Both the position numbers and the translations under genes were made by a program. DNA of 64,000 nucleotides, taken from Cytobacillus oceanisediminis 2691 (GTDB lineage: Bacteria > Bacillota > Bacilli > Bacillales > Cytobacillaceae). The notes under the pieces were generated by a model, which made no database searches, was not told the DNA's origin, and saw nothing but the letters and a program-made list of their open reading frames with translations. Shown here piece after piece: positions 1 through 8,558 of this stretch. The first letter of the stretch is position 1. Every line of letters starts with the position of its first letter. The DNA lies in contig NZ_VEEP01000009.1 of NCBI RefSeq assembly GCF_007678455.1, forward strand, positions 32,172-96,171, written 5' to 3'.

Positions 1-261
1 GAATCGGATGACTGGGATGACCGCAAGGACCGTAAAAAATGCAAGGATAAGGATAAACACAAGGACTGGGACCATGATTTCCATTATGAATCGGATGACT
101 GGGATGACCGCAAGGACCGTAAAAAATGCAAGGATAAGGATAAACACAAGGACTGGGACCATGACCACCATAACGAATCGGATGACTGGTTTGACCACAA
201 GGATCGTAAAAAATGGAGGGGAAAAGATAAACACAAGGACTGGGACGATGATTTCCATGAT
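1..261 (+). repeat. Three in-frame 87-bp tandem repeats
   Basis: Units begin at 1, 88 and 175 with GAATCGGATGACTGG. The first two units are almost identical and the third has diverged. Each encodes 29 residues of the pattern ESDDW...KDRKK...KDKHKDWD. More units may lie to the left of the window. Confidence 0.9.
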
Positions 262-771
262 TGCGGCTGTGAAAAAGACCATCACCATGAAAAACATTCC
301 CATAATTGCGTTTGCAAAAAGGTAAGGGATATAAATGAAGCTCAGCATAAGGTATCAAAAAGGAAAAACGGCTGTGATGTCAGCTGCGAGCGTTCGATTC
401 AGGAACTGCTGCAGCAAGGCAAGCATCCAAACTTTGATACCATTCCCTTTAAATTATTATGCGGTTGCAGCAAAGGTAACTGTGAGACATTTGTAGGTAC
501 CGGAGTAGTGAAGATCGATGGCTGTTTTTATGATATAAAATCTACCTTTTTCCGCGTTGTTGATTTTGTAAAAGGATCTAGCTGCTGCGCGATTCTCGAA
601 CTGCTTTGTCCTGAGAGATGTGAAGGAAAGCATCATGGCATTGAAGGCTTTATCAGAACAGGAGCTTGCTTTGAAGTCGATTTAAAAGATTTCGTAGGCA
701 TTACCTGCTTTCCCCCAGTCAAAGCCAAAAAAATGGACCCACATAAGCTCTTATGCTCTGGACGCGGGTGA
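1..771 (+). CDS. Spore coat/exosporium protein, CotY/CotZ family (5' end outside window)
   Basis: The frame is open from base 1 to the TGA at 769-771, so the true start lies upstream. The C-terminal ~150 residues are Cys-rich and look like the CotY/CotZ/ExsY family of cross-linked outer coat proteins, with Cys pairs around FKLLCGCSKGNC, SSCCAILELLC and GACFEVDLKDFVGITC. The visible N-terminus is a very charged Asp/Lys/His tract of three 29-residue repeats followed by a His/Cys segment, which is not part of usual CotZ. Family members self-assemble through disulfides and metal in the spore crust or exosporium. The charged repeat domain is the odd part. It is followed by an intrinsic terminator, and four other spore-surface-like genes follow within 4 kb. 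Confidence 0.75.
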   Translation, partial: ESDDWDDRKDRKKCKDKDKHKDWDHDFHYESDDWDDRKDRKKCKDKDKHKDWDHDHHNESDDWFDHKDRKKWRGKDKHKDWDDDFHDCGCEKDHHHEKHSHNCVCKKVRDINEAQHKVSKRKNGCDVSCERSIQELLQQGKHPNFDTIPFKLLCGCSKGNCETFVGTGVVKIDGCFYDIKSTFFRVVDFVKGSSCCAILELLCPERCEGKHHGIEGFIRTGACFEVDLKDFVGITCFPPVKAKKMDPHKLLCSGRG

Positions 772-788
772 TCCCAATAGATTGAATG

Positions 789-809
789 CCCCACTTATGT
801 GGGGTTTAT
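789..809 (+). terminator. Intrinsic terminator of the CotZ-like gene
   Basis: Stem CCCCAC / GTGGGG with loop TTAT, then TTTATTT. Confidence 0.8.
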
Positions 810-990
810 TTACTGTTAGTTCATAAATACCTATCAATTTCTCTTATCTGTACTTTTCGGTAAAAATATGTGAATGCCCCCTATCATTCGTCTATTCAAT
901 CATTGGTGTACTGGCATATACAATAGTAAGTCAAAAGAAAGGAGCAGAGTCAGACTGTTCCTTGAAGCTTTTGATATAAAAAAATAAGGA

Positions 991-1734
991 GTGAAAGAAA
1001 TGAGAAAAAATACAGGCTGCAACACTTCCCATGGCTGCCCGCCACAGACTTCATGCGATAAGGCAAAAACGCTTCGTGTTGATTGCGACAGTGTATCTAA
1101 TCCACCTACTGGGGTAGACCTCACATACCCGGTTGCTGATATCGATGTTTCTCTTGCGGTAGTAGATCTTCAGGTAGATGTTGAAAGTGATATTCATCTC
1201 CCAACACCAGCCCGAGAAATCAAGAACATGAAAAGGAATGTTTCCTTAACCCAGTGTAAGGCAATCATTTCTTCAATGAATAGCGGAACTGTCAAACTCT
1301 ATGTCTCCGGTATTGTTCACAAAAATATCCAGTATATAGATCAATGCAGCGGATTTATGCGGGACCATAGTGTCGATGTGCCGTTTACATGTATTCAGGC
1401 AGTTGAAGTCTTCAATCAGCCTACTGAAGAAATTTTGAGCAATAAGAATTCTATTAGTGAAAGAAGGTTCATCGACAAAAAAGGTCTTGGTGCCGATCGT
1501 TGCACTTCGGGTGCCTTTACGGAAGAATATTTCAATGAGCCAATTAAATGCAAACTGCTCTATTCTTTCGTCAATGACATTGATCTTTTCAAGGACTTTG
1601 ACAACTGGGGAAGATTCAGCCGCATCACCGAAAAGATGGAAGTCGGTTTAAAGATTAAATTACTGCAAAAGCAGCAGGTTAACCTGGATTATTGCAATGC
1701 TCCAGAACCAGAATATGACGAATCTTCTTCCTAA
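991..1734 (+). CDS. Spore-surface-like protein, CsxC/BC_2427-like, paralogue 1
   Basis: 247 residues, preceded by AAGGAGTGAAAGAA, which fixes the ATG. The N-terminal ~25 residues are Cys-rich (TGC...GCPPQTSC). The body shares with the genes at 1857, 3043 and 4120 a beta-rich pattern: a LPxPxxEIKxxKxxVxLTQCK segment, then a VSGIVHKNIQY motif, then a Val-Asp-Val-Pro-Phe strand. I assign it to the CsxC/BC_2427 group of Bacillus proteins found next to coat genes, from memory of that pattern; the KNIQY segment recalls SPOCS/DUF3794 folds. No enzyme motif is seen. It sits 220 bp after a CotZ-like gene and has its own terminator. Role in the spore surface is inferred. Confidence 0.65.
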   Translation: MKEMRKNTGCNTSHGCPPQTSCDKAKTLRVDCDSVSNPPTGVDLTYPVADIDVSLAVVDLQVDVESDIHLPTPAREIKNMKRNVSLTQCKAIISSMNSGTVKLYVSGIVHKNIQYIDQCSGFMRDHSVDVPFTCIQAVEVFNQPTEEILSNKNSISERRFIDKKGLGADRCTSGAFTEEYFNEPIKCKLLYSFVNDIDLFKDFDNWGRFSRITEKMEVGLKIKLLQKQQVNLDYCNAPEPEYDESSS

Positions 1735-1823
1735 GACTAAGACTTCTATATGGTATTACAACCTGGAAGCATGAAGGACAGATGAAAGGTTTAAAGATTC
1801 GGAATCAAGAATAGCAAACAGGC

Positions 1824-1852
1824 AAGGGTGTCTCGTCTGAGGCACCCTTTTT
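1824..1852 (+). terminator. Intrinsic terminator after paralogue 1
   Basis: AAGGGTG / CACCCTT arms with an inner CTC/GAG step, followed by a T run. Confidence 0.8.
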
Positions 1853-1856
1853 AAAT

Positions 1857-2927
1857 TTATTGTGAAAGTAGCTTTTGCAAGTCCAGGCATTGTTTCTGAA
1901 AAAGATCGATCTTCATCCGTGCAGTACCCTGGAACATGATTTTGTCTTGGTCAACAAATTGTTCATTCCAAACACAGTGCAGATTCGCTAAAGTGAAGTC
2001 CACCTTTTCCACTAAACTCTCTTTATATTCACGCGTAAATCCTGCTTCCATTCCCAGCGGGGAAGTGAACATATATTCTTTGCTGTGTTTTGAGGAAAGT
2101 TCGGGCTGATGAATCCAATTAACCGGGATGATTTTTTTCCATGGCAAGTGGATTTTTAGTGAATGCAAGGTCCCTAGATCGTCGTTATTTACATAATCCA
2201 TAGTCAAAAGAAGGATTCCCTTCGTAAATAACTTTGCCGATGGCAGCAATACTTCTGCATCAAGTGATTGCAAAGAGCATCGAACATTTGATATAGAAGA
2301 GATGGGTCTTGAGAGCTTGAATGTATCAAATATGTCTATTTCGAGATCGACATCTGCCAACTGTAAAGGAAGCCTCACCTTAGTCCTTTCATACGTTTTA
2401 TTAATTCCACGGTATGCAGCCGTTGCTAATTGGATAGGCTCTGATGATGACTCTTCATAGGATTCATTCGAATCCTGAAAATCAGGTTCAAAATCTGCAT
2501 CTTCCTGAGACTCTTCGTTCATTCTGGGTTGATTGTAAGATTCTTGATCATGATTGAATTCGCTGGATTCCTCTAATATTTCATTAATCTCTTCATCAGG
2601 ACTTTCCTTGACTTCTTCCTGATCGATATCATCCGATTCGGCAACAACTGAAATATCCCTGTTGTCACTTGACTCGACCTCTATTTCATCCATCTGTAGT
2701 GTATTTTTCTGGGATGTCTTTTCTTCAACACTTTTAATTACCGGCGGAGAAAGTATCAAAGGTTTTCCCGAACCCTTTGAATCCCTGCTTGTTCGGTTAT
2801 TGCTTAAATTGGTATTATTTCTATCATTCTCAAGACTTTCCGAACCTCTATTACGTCCTCCAGAGAGATTTCTCAAACTTCCGGTAAAAAAATTCATTTC
2901 TTGAAACATTCTATTGGTGTTATCCAT
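1857..2927 (-). CDS. CsxC/BC_2427-like protein with long acidic linker, paralogue 2
   Basis: About 356 residues from the ATG at 2927. Roughly residues 1-60 are polar and Asn-rich. About residues 60-170 are a low-complexity acidic Glu/Ser/Asp linker, and the C-terminal ~180 residues carry the same domain as its neighbours (VRLPLQLADVDLEIDIF, CSLQSLDAEVLLPSAKLF, FTKGILLLTMDY). The frame stays open to an ATG at 2999, but that one overlaps a likely promoter and has no ribosome site. The best ribosome site, GGAAGGAGG, instead precedes an out-of-frame ATG at 2967 whose 12-codon ORF stops one base before this start (TAAGATG), suggesting translational coupling. Function unknown; spore surface inferred. 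Confidence 0.55.
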   Translation of the reverse strand: MDNTNRMFQEMNFFTGSLRNLSGGRNRGSESLENDRNNTNLSNNRTSRDSKGSGKPLILSPPVIKSVEEKTSQKNTLQMDEIEVESSDNRDISVVAESDDIDQEEVKESPDEEINEILEESSEFNHDQESYNQPRMNEESQEDADFEPDFQDSNESYEESSSEPIQLATAAYRGINKTYERTKVRLPLQLADVDLEIDIFDTFKLSRPISSISNVRCSLQSLDAEVLLPSAKLFTKGILLLTMDYVNNDDLGTLHSLKIHLPWKKIIPVNWIHQPELSSKHSKEYMFTSPLGMEAGFTREYKESLVEKVDFTLANLHCVWNEQFVDQDKIMFQGTARMKIDLFQKQCLDLQKLLSQ

Positions 2928-2928
2928 C

Positions 2929-2967
2929 TTAACTGGATGGTTCTCCTCCAAATTGAAACCGATCCAT
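2929..2967 (-). CDS. Possible 12-residue upstream ORF coupled to paralogue 2
   Basis: ATG at 2967 follows AGGAAGGAGGGC and encodes MDRFQFGGEPSS, with its TAA one base before the ATG at 2927. It may only serve to deliver ribosomes to the next start. The spacing to GGAGG is short, so this is tentative. Confidence 0.3.
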   Translation of the reverse strand: MDRFQFGGEPSS

Positions 2968-3042
2968 GCCCTCCTTCCTATATAAAGGCAAAAGGGCATA
3001 TACTATAGTTGCCTAGTATAATACCCCGTCTTTTACTGTTAT

Positions 3043-3822
3043 TTATTCTGATTCGTCATAGCAATCAGGATCATTCGTTGCAGAAGATACCCGGATTTGC
3101 TGGTTTTGAAGAACGCGTACGGTAAAATCGATGACCATTTTTTCTTCAATTGTCTGGAAAAATCCTTCGTCGATCGGTGAAGAGGTTGGAAGCGGCTGAC
3201 GGTCAATTGCCTCATCCCATTCAATAATTTGGCTGGAAACTAATTCACAGAACGGCAGTTCATTATAGTGCTGTGAGCTTTCCTGATGGAATTGGCTCAA
3301 GTCGCTGGTCAATAACTCATCTTTTTCCGGAAACCCTGTTGACAATGGTTTGGATACAAAGAAATCAAATTCCTTACGATTATTCACCTGCGGCATTACA
3401 GGGTGTGAAAGGAAGTTCTTGACTTCTGTCACAACTTGGAACGGAATATCTACTGTATAGGAATGCAAGTCAGAAGCTACTGATGAGGATGATGAAGCTT
3501 CAATCTCCTGGCTAGGGCTGGCATATTGGATGTTCTTCCTTACAAAACCTTTGATAAACAGCTTATTGGTCGGCAATAGCAATCGGCATTGAGTCAATTT
3601 AATTCTCTTTTTTATATCCTTAATTTCAAGCACTGGTTCTGGAAATTTAATTAACGTATCCAAATTCACGTGCAGCGTCAGCTCTGCAAGGACAACAGGA
3701 ACTTTCGTTACGACCTTCCCTAAGCTTACATGTGGGTGATGATGCTTTGGTGTGCATTCAAAATGGTCTTTTGAAGGCTTACACTCATAATCGGGCTTTT
3801 TATTTTTATCTAATTCAAACAT
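3043..3822 (-). CDS. CsxC/BC_2427-like spore-surface protein, paralogue 3
   Basis: 259 residues from the ATG at 3822, chosen because AAGGAGGAGCCATGT precedes it with normal spacing; the frame also extends to an ATG at 3873. The N-terminus is Cys/His-rich (CKPSKDHFECTPKHHHPH). Shared core: VPVVLAELTLHVNLD, PEPVLEIKDIKKRIKLTQC, LFIKGFVRKNIQYAS, VDIPFQVVTEV. This is the most typical member of the group here and is closely similar to the gene at 4120, including the shared segment IPFCELVSSxIxxWDEAIDR. Transcribed as a separate minus-strand unit, with a CATA-type sigma-K-like motif upstream too weak to call. Confidence 0.65.
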   Translation of the reverse strand: MFELDKNKKPDYECKPSKDHFECTPKHHHPHVSLGKVVTKVPVVLAELTLHVNLDTLIKFPEPVLEIKDIKKRIKLTQCRLLLPTNKLFIKGFVRKNIQYASPSQEIEASSSSSVASDLHSYTVDIPFQVVTEVKNFLSHPVMPQVNNRKEFDFFVSKPLSTGFPEKDELLTSDLSQFHQESSQHYNELPFCELVSSQIIEWDEAIDRQPLPTSSPIDEGFFQTIEEKMVIDFTVRVLQNQQIRVSSATNDPDCYDESE

Positions 3823-4063
3823 ACATGGCTCCTCCTTAAACTCCTTAGAGTGAAGATGTTCTATCCTATGCATCCTGATTTATTGGGTCTAGGCGTATGC
3901 CCCCCCTATGTGAGTTAAAAAAGGGCATGGACCTTTTTAAATCATTTATTTTCATAGCGATGTACTGGCCAGGAAAGAACTAAAAATTTTTTTTGATACT
4001 TTTTATACGTCAGGAATACGAGCAGCCTGAAGAAAATCGGCATATGTATAGAAGAGTCCATAA

Positions 4064-4095
4064 AAAATGGCGAAGACAATAGCCTTCGCCATTTT
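4064..4095 (-). terminator. Intrinsic terminator of paralogue 4
   Basis: Perfect 12-bp stem AAAATGGCGAAG / CTTCGCCATTTT with an 8-nt loop; on the minus strand it ends in a T run. Confidence 0.85.
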
Positions 4096-4119
4096 GTTTC
4101 TTATTAATAGTAGTGGTAG

Positions 4120-4890
4120 TTAGCCATTACCATTGTCGTCGCCATTTCCATTCAAGGCAACTTGCTGGTTCTGTAAAACTCTCACACGGAATTGAAGGAA
4201 AGTTTTTTCCACAATATTGTGGAAGGTGCCTTCTTCAAATGGTGCATGATGTGGTGTTAAAGGTTGACGGTCGATAGCTTCGTCCCATTGAACGATGCTG
4301 CTGGATACCAGTTCGCAGAATGGAATCTGATTGTAGTTTTGAGTACTCACTTGATGGAATTGTGATAAGTCGCTGGATAGCAACTGATCCTTTTCTGGAA
4401 ATCCATGTCCCAGGTTCTGTGCCCTGAAGAAATCGAATTCTGCACGAGTATTAACAACTGGATTTACTGGGGGAGTCAGGAAATCAGTGATAACCGTTAC
4501 ACACTCAAACGGTACGTCTACAGTAAGAGATCGCATTTCTGACGCTACACAGTCACTTGATGAATGAGGACATGGTGTTGCGTACTGAATATTCTTGCGA
4601 ATGAACCCTTTGATGAATAATGGAATTCCTGTTGCAGCGTCTGAAGTAGGTCCTATAAGCAATCTGCACTGTACGATTTTTACTCTCTTCTTAATGTCCT
4701 TGATTTCCAAGACCGGATCCGGAAAATGGATATCGGCAACCAGATGATCTGAAACTGTAATATCTGCTAAAGTTACTGGAACATTGGCAGAAGGCACTAA
4801 ACCCGGTGTAGGTACGTTGACACACTCACTTCTGGATGCAGACTGATTTACATTTACACATCCATGCTTACCTTTATGGTCATTAGTCAT
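4120..4890 (-). CDS. CsxC/BC_2427-like spore-surface protein, paralogue 4
   Basis: 256 residues with a clear AAGGAGGAACAAAA ribosome site. Same architecture as paralogue 3: a short Cys-containing N-terminus, VNVPVTLADITV-type strand, PDPVLEIKDIKKRVKIVQC, FIKGFIRKNIQYATP and a C-terminal VRVLQNQQVAL strand. It ends in a Gly/Asn/Asp-rich tail. High identity to the gene at 3043 over long blocks indicates a local duplication. Spore coat or exosporium role is inferred from the family and the neighbouring CotZ-like gene. Confidence 0.65.
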   Translation of the reverse strand: MTNDHKGKHGCVNVNQSASRSECVNVPTPGLVPSANVPVTLADITVSDHLVADIHFPDPVLEIKDIKKRVKIVQCRLLIGPTSDAATGIPLFIKGFIRKNIQYATPCPHSSSDCVASEMRSLTVDVPFECVTVITDFLTPPVNPVVNTRAEFDFFRAQNLGHGFPEKDQLLSSDLSQFHQVSTQNYNQIPFCELVSSSIVQWDEAIDRQPLTPHHAPFEEGTFHNIVEKTFLQFRVRVLQNQQVALNGNGDDNGNG

Positions 4891-5091
4891 TTTTGTTCCT
4901 CCTTTTAAAATTTCTTGTACAATTTATCCTATTCTTTCTAGATTTTTTGGACTAGATGAATCAATCAGAACAAACGCGGATTTTTTTGGTTTTATCATGC
5001 TTTTTCTTTATTTCTTCCTTTTTCTATTTCTATTGGGTACTTGCACAATGGAACATACCTTTTGCATAGGATTCAAAAGGAGGAGGATGAA

Positions 5092-6282
5092 ATGAACAAT
5101 TATAATTATCTTGCAGTCGACATAGGCAACAGCTGGTATAAGGTTCTGGCCTCTGATGATGGGCAGTTGAGCGAATACCAAATGCCAAACGCAATCGCGC
5201 TATACGATGATGAGTTTTATGAAAAGCCCTATGACGAAGAGGATATTGAACTCGAAGAAAATTTGATCGTAGAGATAAAAAGCCCGGCGGTCACAAACAA
5301 AAGGGAAATCTTTTACGCAGGAAAGGCTGCCGCAAGACAGAGGAATGTGAGCCTGACCTCAAGCAATAATCAAAAAGCAGACGAAGACCGGACCTATATC
5401 CTTTTATTCGCCGCTGCAGCCTATCATGCTTCCAACTTAAATCCGGAGGACATTGAAATAAGCTACTGTGTGGACCAATTAGCTGTATCACTTCCTACAA
5501 CTCAATATAAGGAAAAAAAGGAATTACTTAAACAGCGTTTAATTGGCAGCCATACCATCACCCTTCATAAGGTACCCGGCATTTCCGAACCTAAAGAACT
5601 GATCGTCAAGCTTGAGATAAAAGATGTGATTGTCGGTGCAGAAGGAGCATGTGCATATCTAGGGTTAATACGTGACATTGACACACTCGCCATTAAGGAT
5701 GACGGTCTCGTGAAAGATTCCAGGAAAGGAGTCATCATTGGTGACCTGGGCGGTGATTCGGTGGACTTTGTCGGCATCAAAAACAGCAAGCCTGTGGCGT
5801 CGGTTGAAGGTGACCATTTTGGCATTAATCTGTTCCTGGATACAATCATAAAGAAGGTAAGCAAGAATGAACTCTATACCTTCGATTCCAGGTCTGAACT
5901 CGAGGAGAAACTTTCAGCAGGACAATCAGAGTGGTATGTTGAACCTTTTGCAGGTGTCAGGAAAGATATAAGCAAGTACGTTATCCCTCAACTCAGAATC
6001 ATGGCAATCAAATACCTTGAGCATTTTGACCGTGCAAGGAGCAGTTCCAGCGAAATCAAGGGGGCGTCCCGCTATATTGCAGTGGGCGGTGCAGCTAAAC
6101 TTGCACAAAAGCAAATACAGGAAGCAGCGGTAAGATGGGCTGACAAAGGGCGACCGATTGAACTGACTTTTCCTGAGAACCTGGAAAAACTGAATGTCTT
6201 CGGACTCATGATTCTAGCCAAAATGAATCAAATTAAGAAACAACATGAGAATACCGAGGAACTAATTCCCATTGAAGGGTGA
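5092..6282 (+). CDS. ParM/StbA-type actin-like ATPase
   Basis: 396 residues from the ATG at 5092, which follows AAAAGGAGGAGGATGAA; an upstream in-frame start at 5041 lacks a site. Actin-fold motifs are visible: phosphate-1 VDIGNSWYKV near residue 10, phosphate-2 GDLGGDSVDF near residue 218, and the adenosine motif AVGGAAKLA near residue 331. ParM proteins polymerise into filaments that push plasmid copies apart, working with a DNA-binding adaptor ParR and a centromere parC. The next gene, 5 nt downstream, has the size of an adaptor. Chromosomal homologues occur in Bacillus, so this need not be a plasmid remnant; its job here is unknown. No obvious direct-repeat centromere was seen in the 200 bp upstream. 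Confidence 0.8.
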   Translation: MNNYNYLAVDIGNSWYKVLASDDGQLSEYQMPNAIALYDDEFYEKPYDEEDIELEENLIVEIKSPAVTNKREIFYAGKAAARQRNVSLTSSNNQKADEDRTYILLFAAAAYHASNLNPEDIEISYCVDQLAVSLPTTQYKEKKELLKQRLIGSHTITLHKVPGISEPKELIVKLEIKDVIVGAEGACAYLGLIRDIDTLAIKDDGLVKDSRKGVIIGDLGGDSVDFVGIKNSKPVASVEGDHFGINLFLDTIIKKVSKNELYTFDSRSELEEKLSAGQSEWYVEPFAGVRKDISKYVIPQLRIMAIKYLEHFDRARSSSSEIKGASRYIAVGGAAKLAQKQIQEAAVRWADKGRPIELTFPENLEKLNVFGLMILAKMNQIKKQHENTEELIPIEG

Positions 6283-6287
6283 TCGGT

Positions 6288-6662
6288 ATGTCAAACACCT
6301 ATACGGATTATGTTAATAAAGTTGCGATAACAGTTCCTGATCGATATATTGACGTCAAAACCGGCGAATCTTATTCAATATCACCAAAGGTAATTGAACA
6401 AATTGAATACCATGCAGAAAACAATTCTTTGAGCCATCTCGTCCTTGCTGCGCTCCATCATTACCTTACTCCTAAGCCTGCGGTGAATGGGGGTTCTGCT
6501 GAAATCCTCCAGCAGCTCGCTGACATCCGGTCGATACTTGATAATGGCTCTTTTTTCATTCAGCCCTCTGTAAAATCAAGGGGTACAAAAGAGCAAACTG
6601 AGGCAGCTAAATTGCTCGATATGAAGGAAGTTGAGGACATCCTTGATGCATTCGGGGGGTAA
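6288..6662 (+). CDS. Small ParR-like partner of the ParM-type actin
   Basis: 124 residues from the ATG at 6288, with the site in AAGGGTGAT overlapping the stop of the actin gene. The N-terminal half could form a small DNA-binding fold (VPDRYIDVKTGESYSISPKV then two helices), and the protein ends in an amphipathic helix, KLLDMKEVEDILDAFGG, like the C-terminal filament-binding tail of ParR proteins. No confident homology is seen. The role as adaptor is inferred from operon position, size and the C-terminal helix. Confidence 0.5.
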   Translation: MSNTYTDYVNKVAITVPDRYIDVKTGESYSISPKVIEQIEYHAENNSLSHLVLAALHHYLTPKPAVNGGSAEILQQLADIRSILDNGSFFIQPSVKSRGTKEQTEAAKLLDMKEVEDILDAFGG

Positions 6663-6674
6663 ATATACAAAGAA

Positions 6675-6701
6675 AGGACGGTACTTATGTACTCGTCCTT
6701 C
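6675..6701 (+). terminator. Weak hairpin after the ParM/ParR-like operon
   Basis: AAGGACG / CGTCCTT arms with an inner GTAC/GTAC pair; the following T tract is poor, so termination is uncertain. Confidence 0.4.
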
Positions 6702-6788
6702 ACTGTTTGAAGTAGTAGGTATTTGTTTTATACTCAATAGGTTTTTTTAGCAGCCGCTTCAAACCCCACCTATTGTCATTCTGGAAAT

Positions 6789-7445
6789 TCATTGTTGAAG
6801 AGCGCCGGAAACGATGGAAAGCAGTTTAGGATAATGATGGACGTAGAATTCAAGATCAGAAGCATCGGCTTTTTTATTATAGAAATCAATGATTCTGTGG
6901 ACCGCTTCTTTTTTGTGATGAACTGGTATGTGGAAAAAATCGATAATTGGTGAATAAGTACCATCCCCCGCTGGAAGCAGATACCCCAAAAGTAAGTCAT
7001 GGTCCCCAGGATGATGGTATATTTCATTATAGATGGCAACCAGCCTCTCCTTCATGCGCAATACATCATGGACAACGAGCAAACGGTCACCATAAAATTC
7101 ATTAATTATGTAAAATCCCGGTGATGCGTATTTCCATTCACTGATGATTCTGTGGATTCTGGGATTCCTTCTGCTTTTGTATTCAGGTGAATTTAGATAT
7201 TGCTCTAAGATTGTCTTCTTTGTGTCAGGGAGGTGATGGCAAAACACTGCCCAGGAAATAAAATGAGGAATTAATGAAGAGGCTATTTTTTCAGGTATTT
7301 GTTCTGTTTCAATGAAATCATCAACTAAATAAAGTAAATATTCACCAAAATATTCATTGGCGAAATAAAACAATTCCTCTATTTCCTCAAATGCCTGATC
7401 TTTTAATCGTTCCTGTATGGAAATTACTTTTTGATCCGTGACCAT
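6789..7445 (-). CDS. Uncharacterised soluble protein
   Basis: 218 residues from the ATG at 7445, where GAAAGGAGAGTTATATGT gives the site; the frame also runs to 7499. I do not recognise a family. It is largely helical and hydrophilic, rich in His and aromatic residues (FCHHLPDT, YNEIYHHPGDHD, FHIPVHHKK), with no signal peptide or membrane segment. It lies alone upstream of a converging region and is followed on its own strand only by a short gap to the ParR-like gene's terminator. Confidence 0.6.
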   Translation of the reverse strand: MVTDQKVISIQERLKDQAFEEIEELFYFANEYFGEYLLYLVDDFIETEQIPEKIASSLIPHFISWAVFCHHLPDTKKTILEQYLNSPEYKSRRNPRIHRIISEWKYASPGFYIINEFYGDRLLVVHDVLRMKERLVAIYNEIYHHPGDHDLLLGYLLPAGDGTYSPIIDFFHIPVHHKKEAVHRIIDFYNKKADASDLEFYVHHYPKLLSIVSGALQQ

Positions 7446-7551
7446 ACATATAACTCTCCTTTCAGTTAATATAAACCACCCCCTTATCTTACCATGCAAA
7501 AAAATACTCGCACGGGTAATATTTGTCTGAATTTTTACAAATCTCAGCCTG

Positions 7552-8478
7552 CTAGAACATGCTCATATCGTATTTAGCAGACATCATTTCCAATAGCTTG
7601 ATACCGCCAATGCTGTTGCCCTTTTCATCAAGTGCCGGCCCTAGAATGCCAATTCCAAACCTGTTCGGTACTGAGCCCATGATACCGCCAGATACTCCGC
7701 TCTTCGCAGGAATCCCAACCCTGACTGCGAACTCTCCAGATGCATTATACATTCCACAAGTGACCATAAAGGTCTTGCATAGGCGAGCCACATGTGCAGG
7801 AATCAGCCTGCGGTTGGTGACAGGCTCCAAACCGTCCATTGCAAAGACACAGCCAATACGTGCAAGGTCAAGACAATCCATTTCAATCGCACATTGCTTT
7901 GTATACACCATCAGCAGTTCTTCTACATCTTCATCGATGACGCCATGCTGCTTCAAAAAATAACTTAAGGCTCTGTTCAAGTCGGAAGTTTCGAATTCGG
8001 AATCGGCGATTTCCTTGGAATATCCGATTGAGGAATTGCCGGCAAGATCCTGGATAAAAGTCAGGATTCGATTGAACCTGTCATCCGCATCCTCCCCTTT
8101 TATCATATGTGTCACCGCAAGGGCTCCAGCATTAATCATCGGATTCAGAGGTTTGGATGGACTGAATTCCAGCTTGACGATTGAATTGAATGGGTCACCT
8201 GTTGGTTCATACCCCACTTTATCAAACACTGCTTCTTCCCCATAATCCATCAGCGCCAGTGCAAGTGTCAGAACTTTGGAGACACTTTGCAATGAGAGCT
8301 TTTGCTGGATATCACCAGCGGATACACAGGTTCCGTCATCATGGAAAATAGCGACTGATAGCTCCTCACGATTGGCTTTTGCCAGTGCAGGAATATAATC
8401 TGCAACCTTGCCGCCAAATGTGTAATGTTTTGCTTTTTGAACGAGTTCATTCAATTCATCAGTTGTTCTGCATGGCAT
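7552..8478 (-). CDS. glsA: Glutaminase A
   Basis: 308 residues, the usual glutaminase length, with GGAGGAGTAGAGT before the ATG. It hydrolyses glutamine to glutamate and ammonia. The family has a beta-lactamase-like fold with a Ser-x-x-Lys catalytic pair, here S65-V-S-K68 in SLQSVSKV. Other family segments are GDPFNSI, MINAGALAV, NRALSYFLKQHG and GIPAKSGVSGGI. Single-gene unit; an activity in acid tolerance is possible but not shown by the sequence. Confidence 0.93.
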   Translation of the reverse strand: MPCRTTDELNELVQKAKHYTFGGKVADYIPALAKANREELSVAIFHDDGTCVSAGDIQQKLSLQSVSKVLTLALALMDYGEEAVFDKVGYEPTGDPFNSIVKLEFSPSKPLNPMINAGALAVTHMIKGEDADDRFNRILTFIQDLAGNSSIGYSKEIADSEFETSDLNRALSYFLKQHGVIDEDVEELLMVYTKQCAIEMDCLDLARIGCVFAMDGLEPVTNRRLIPAHVARLCKTFMVTCGMYNASGEFAVRVGIPAKSGVSGGIMGSVPNRFGIGILGPALDEKGNSIGGIKLLEMMSAKYDMSMF

Positions 8479-8527
8479 ACTCTACTCCTCCGAATCTTAA
8501 CGCATTATTAATCTTAGTAATAGAAAA

Positions 8528-8556
8528 AGGCAATGAAAGGACCATTGCCTGAATCG
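8528..8556 (-). terminator. Intrinsic terminator of the AarF kinase operon
   Basis: AGGCAATG / CATTGCCT stem with a 7-nt loop; on the minus strand followed by TTTTTCTA. Confidence 0.75.
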
Positions 8557-8558
8557 CC

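Noticed and set aside
2996-3004. Sigma-K-like CATA-N3-TA motif
   Set aside because: It lies on the plus strand, while the genes on both sides are on the minus strand; several similar weak motifs occur by chance.
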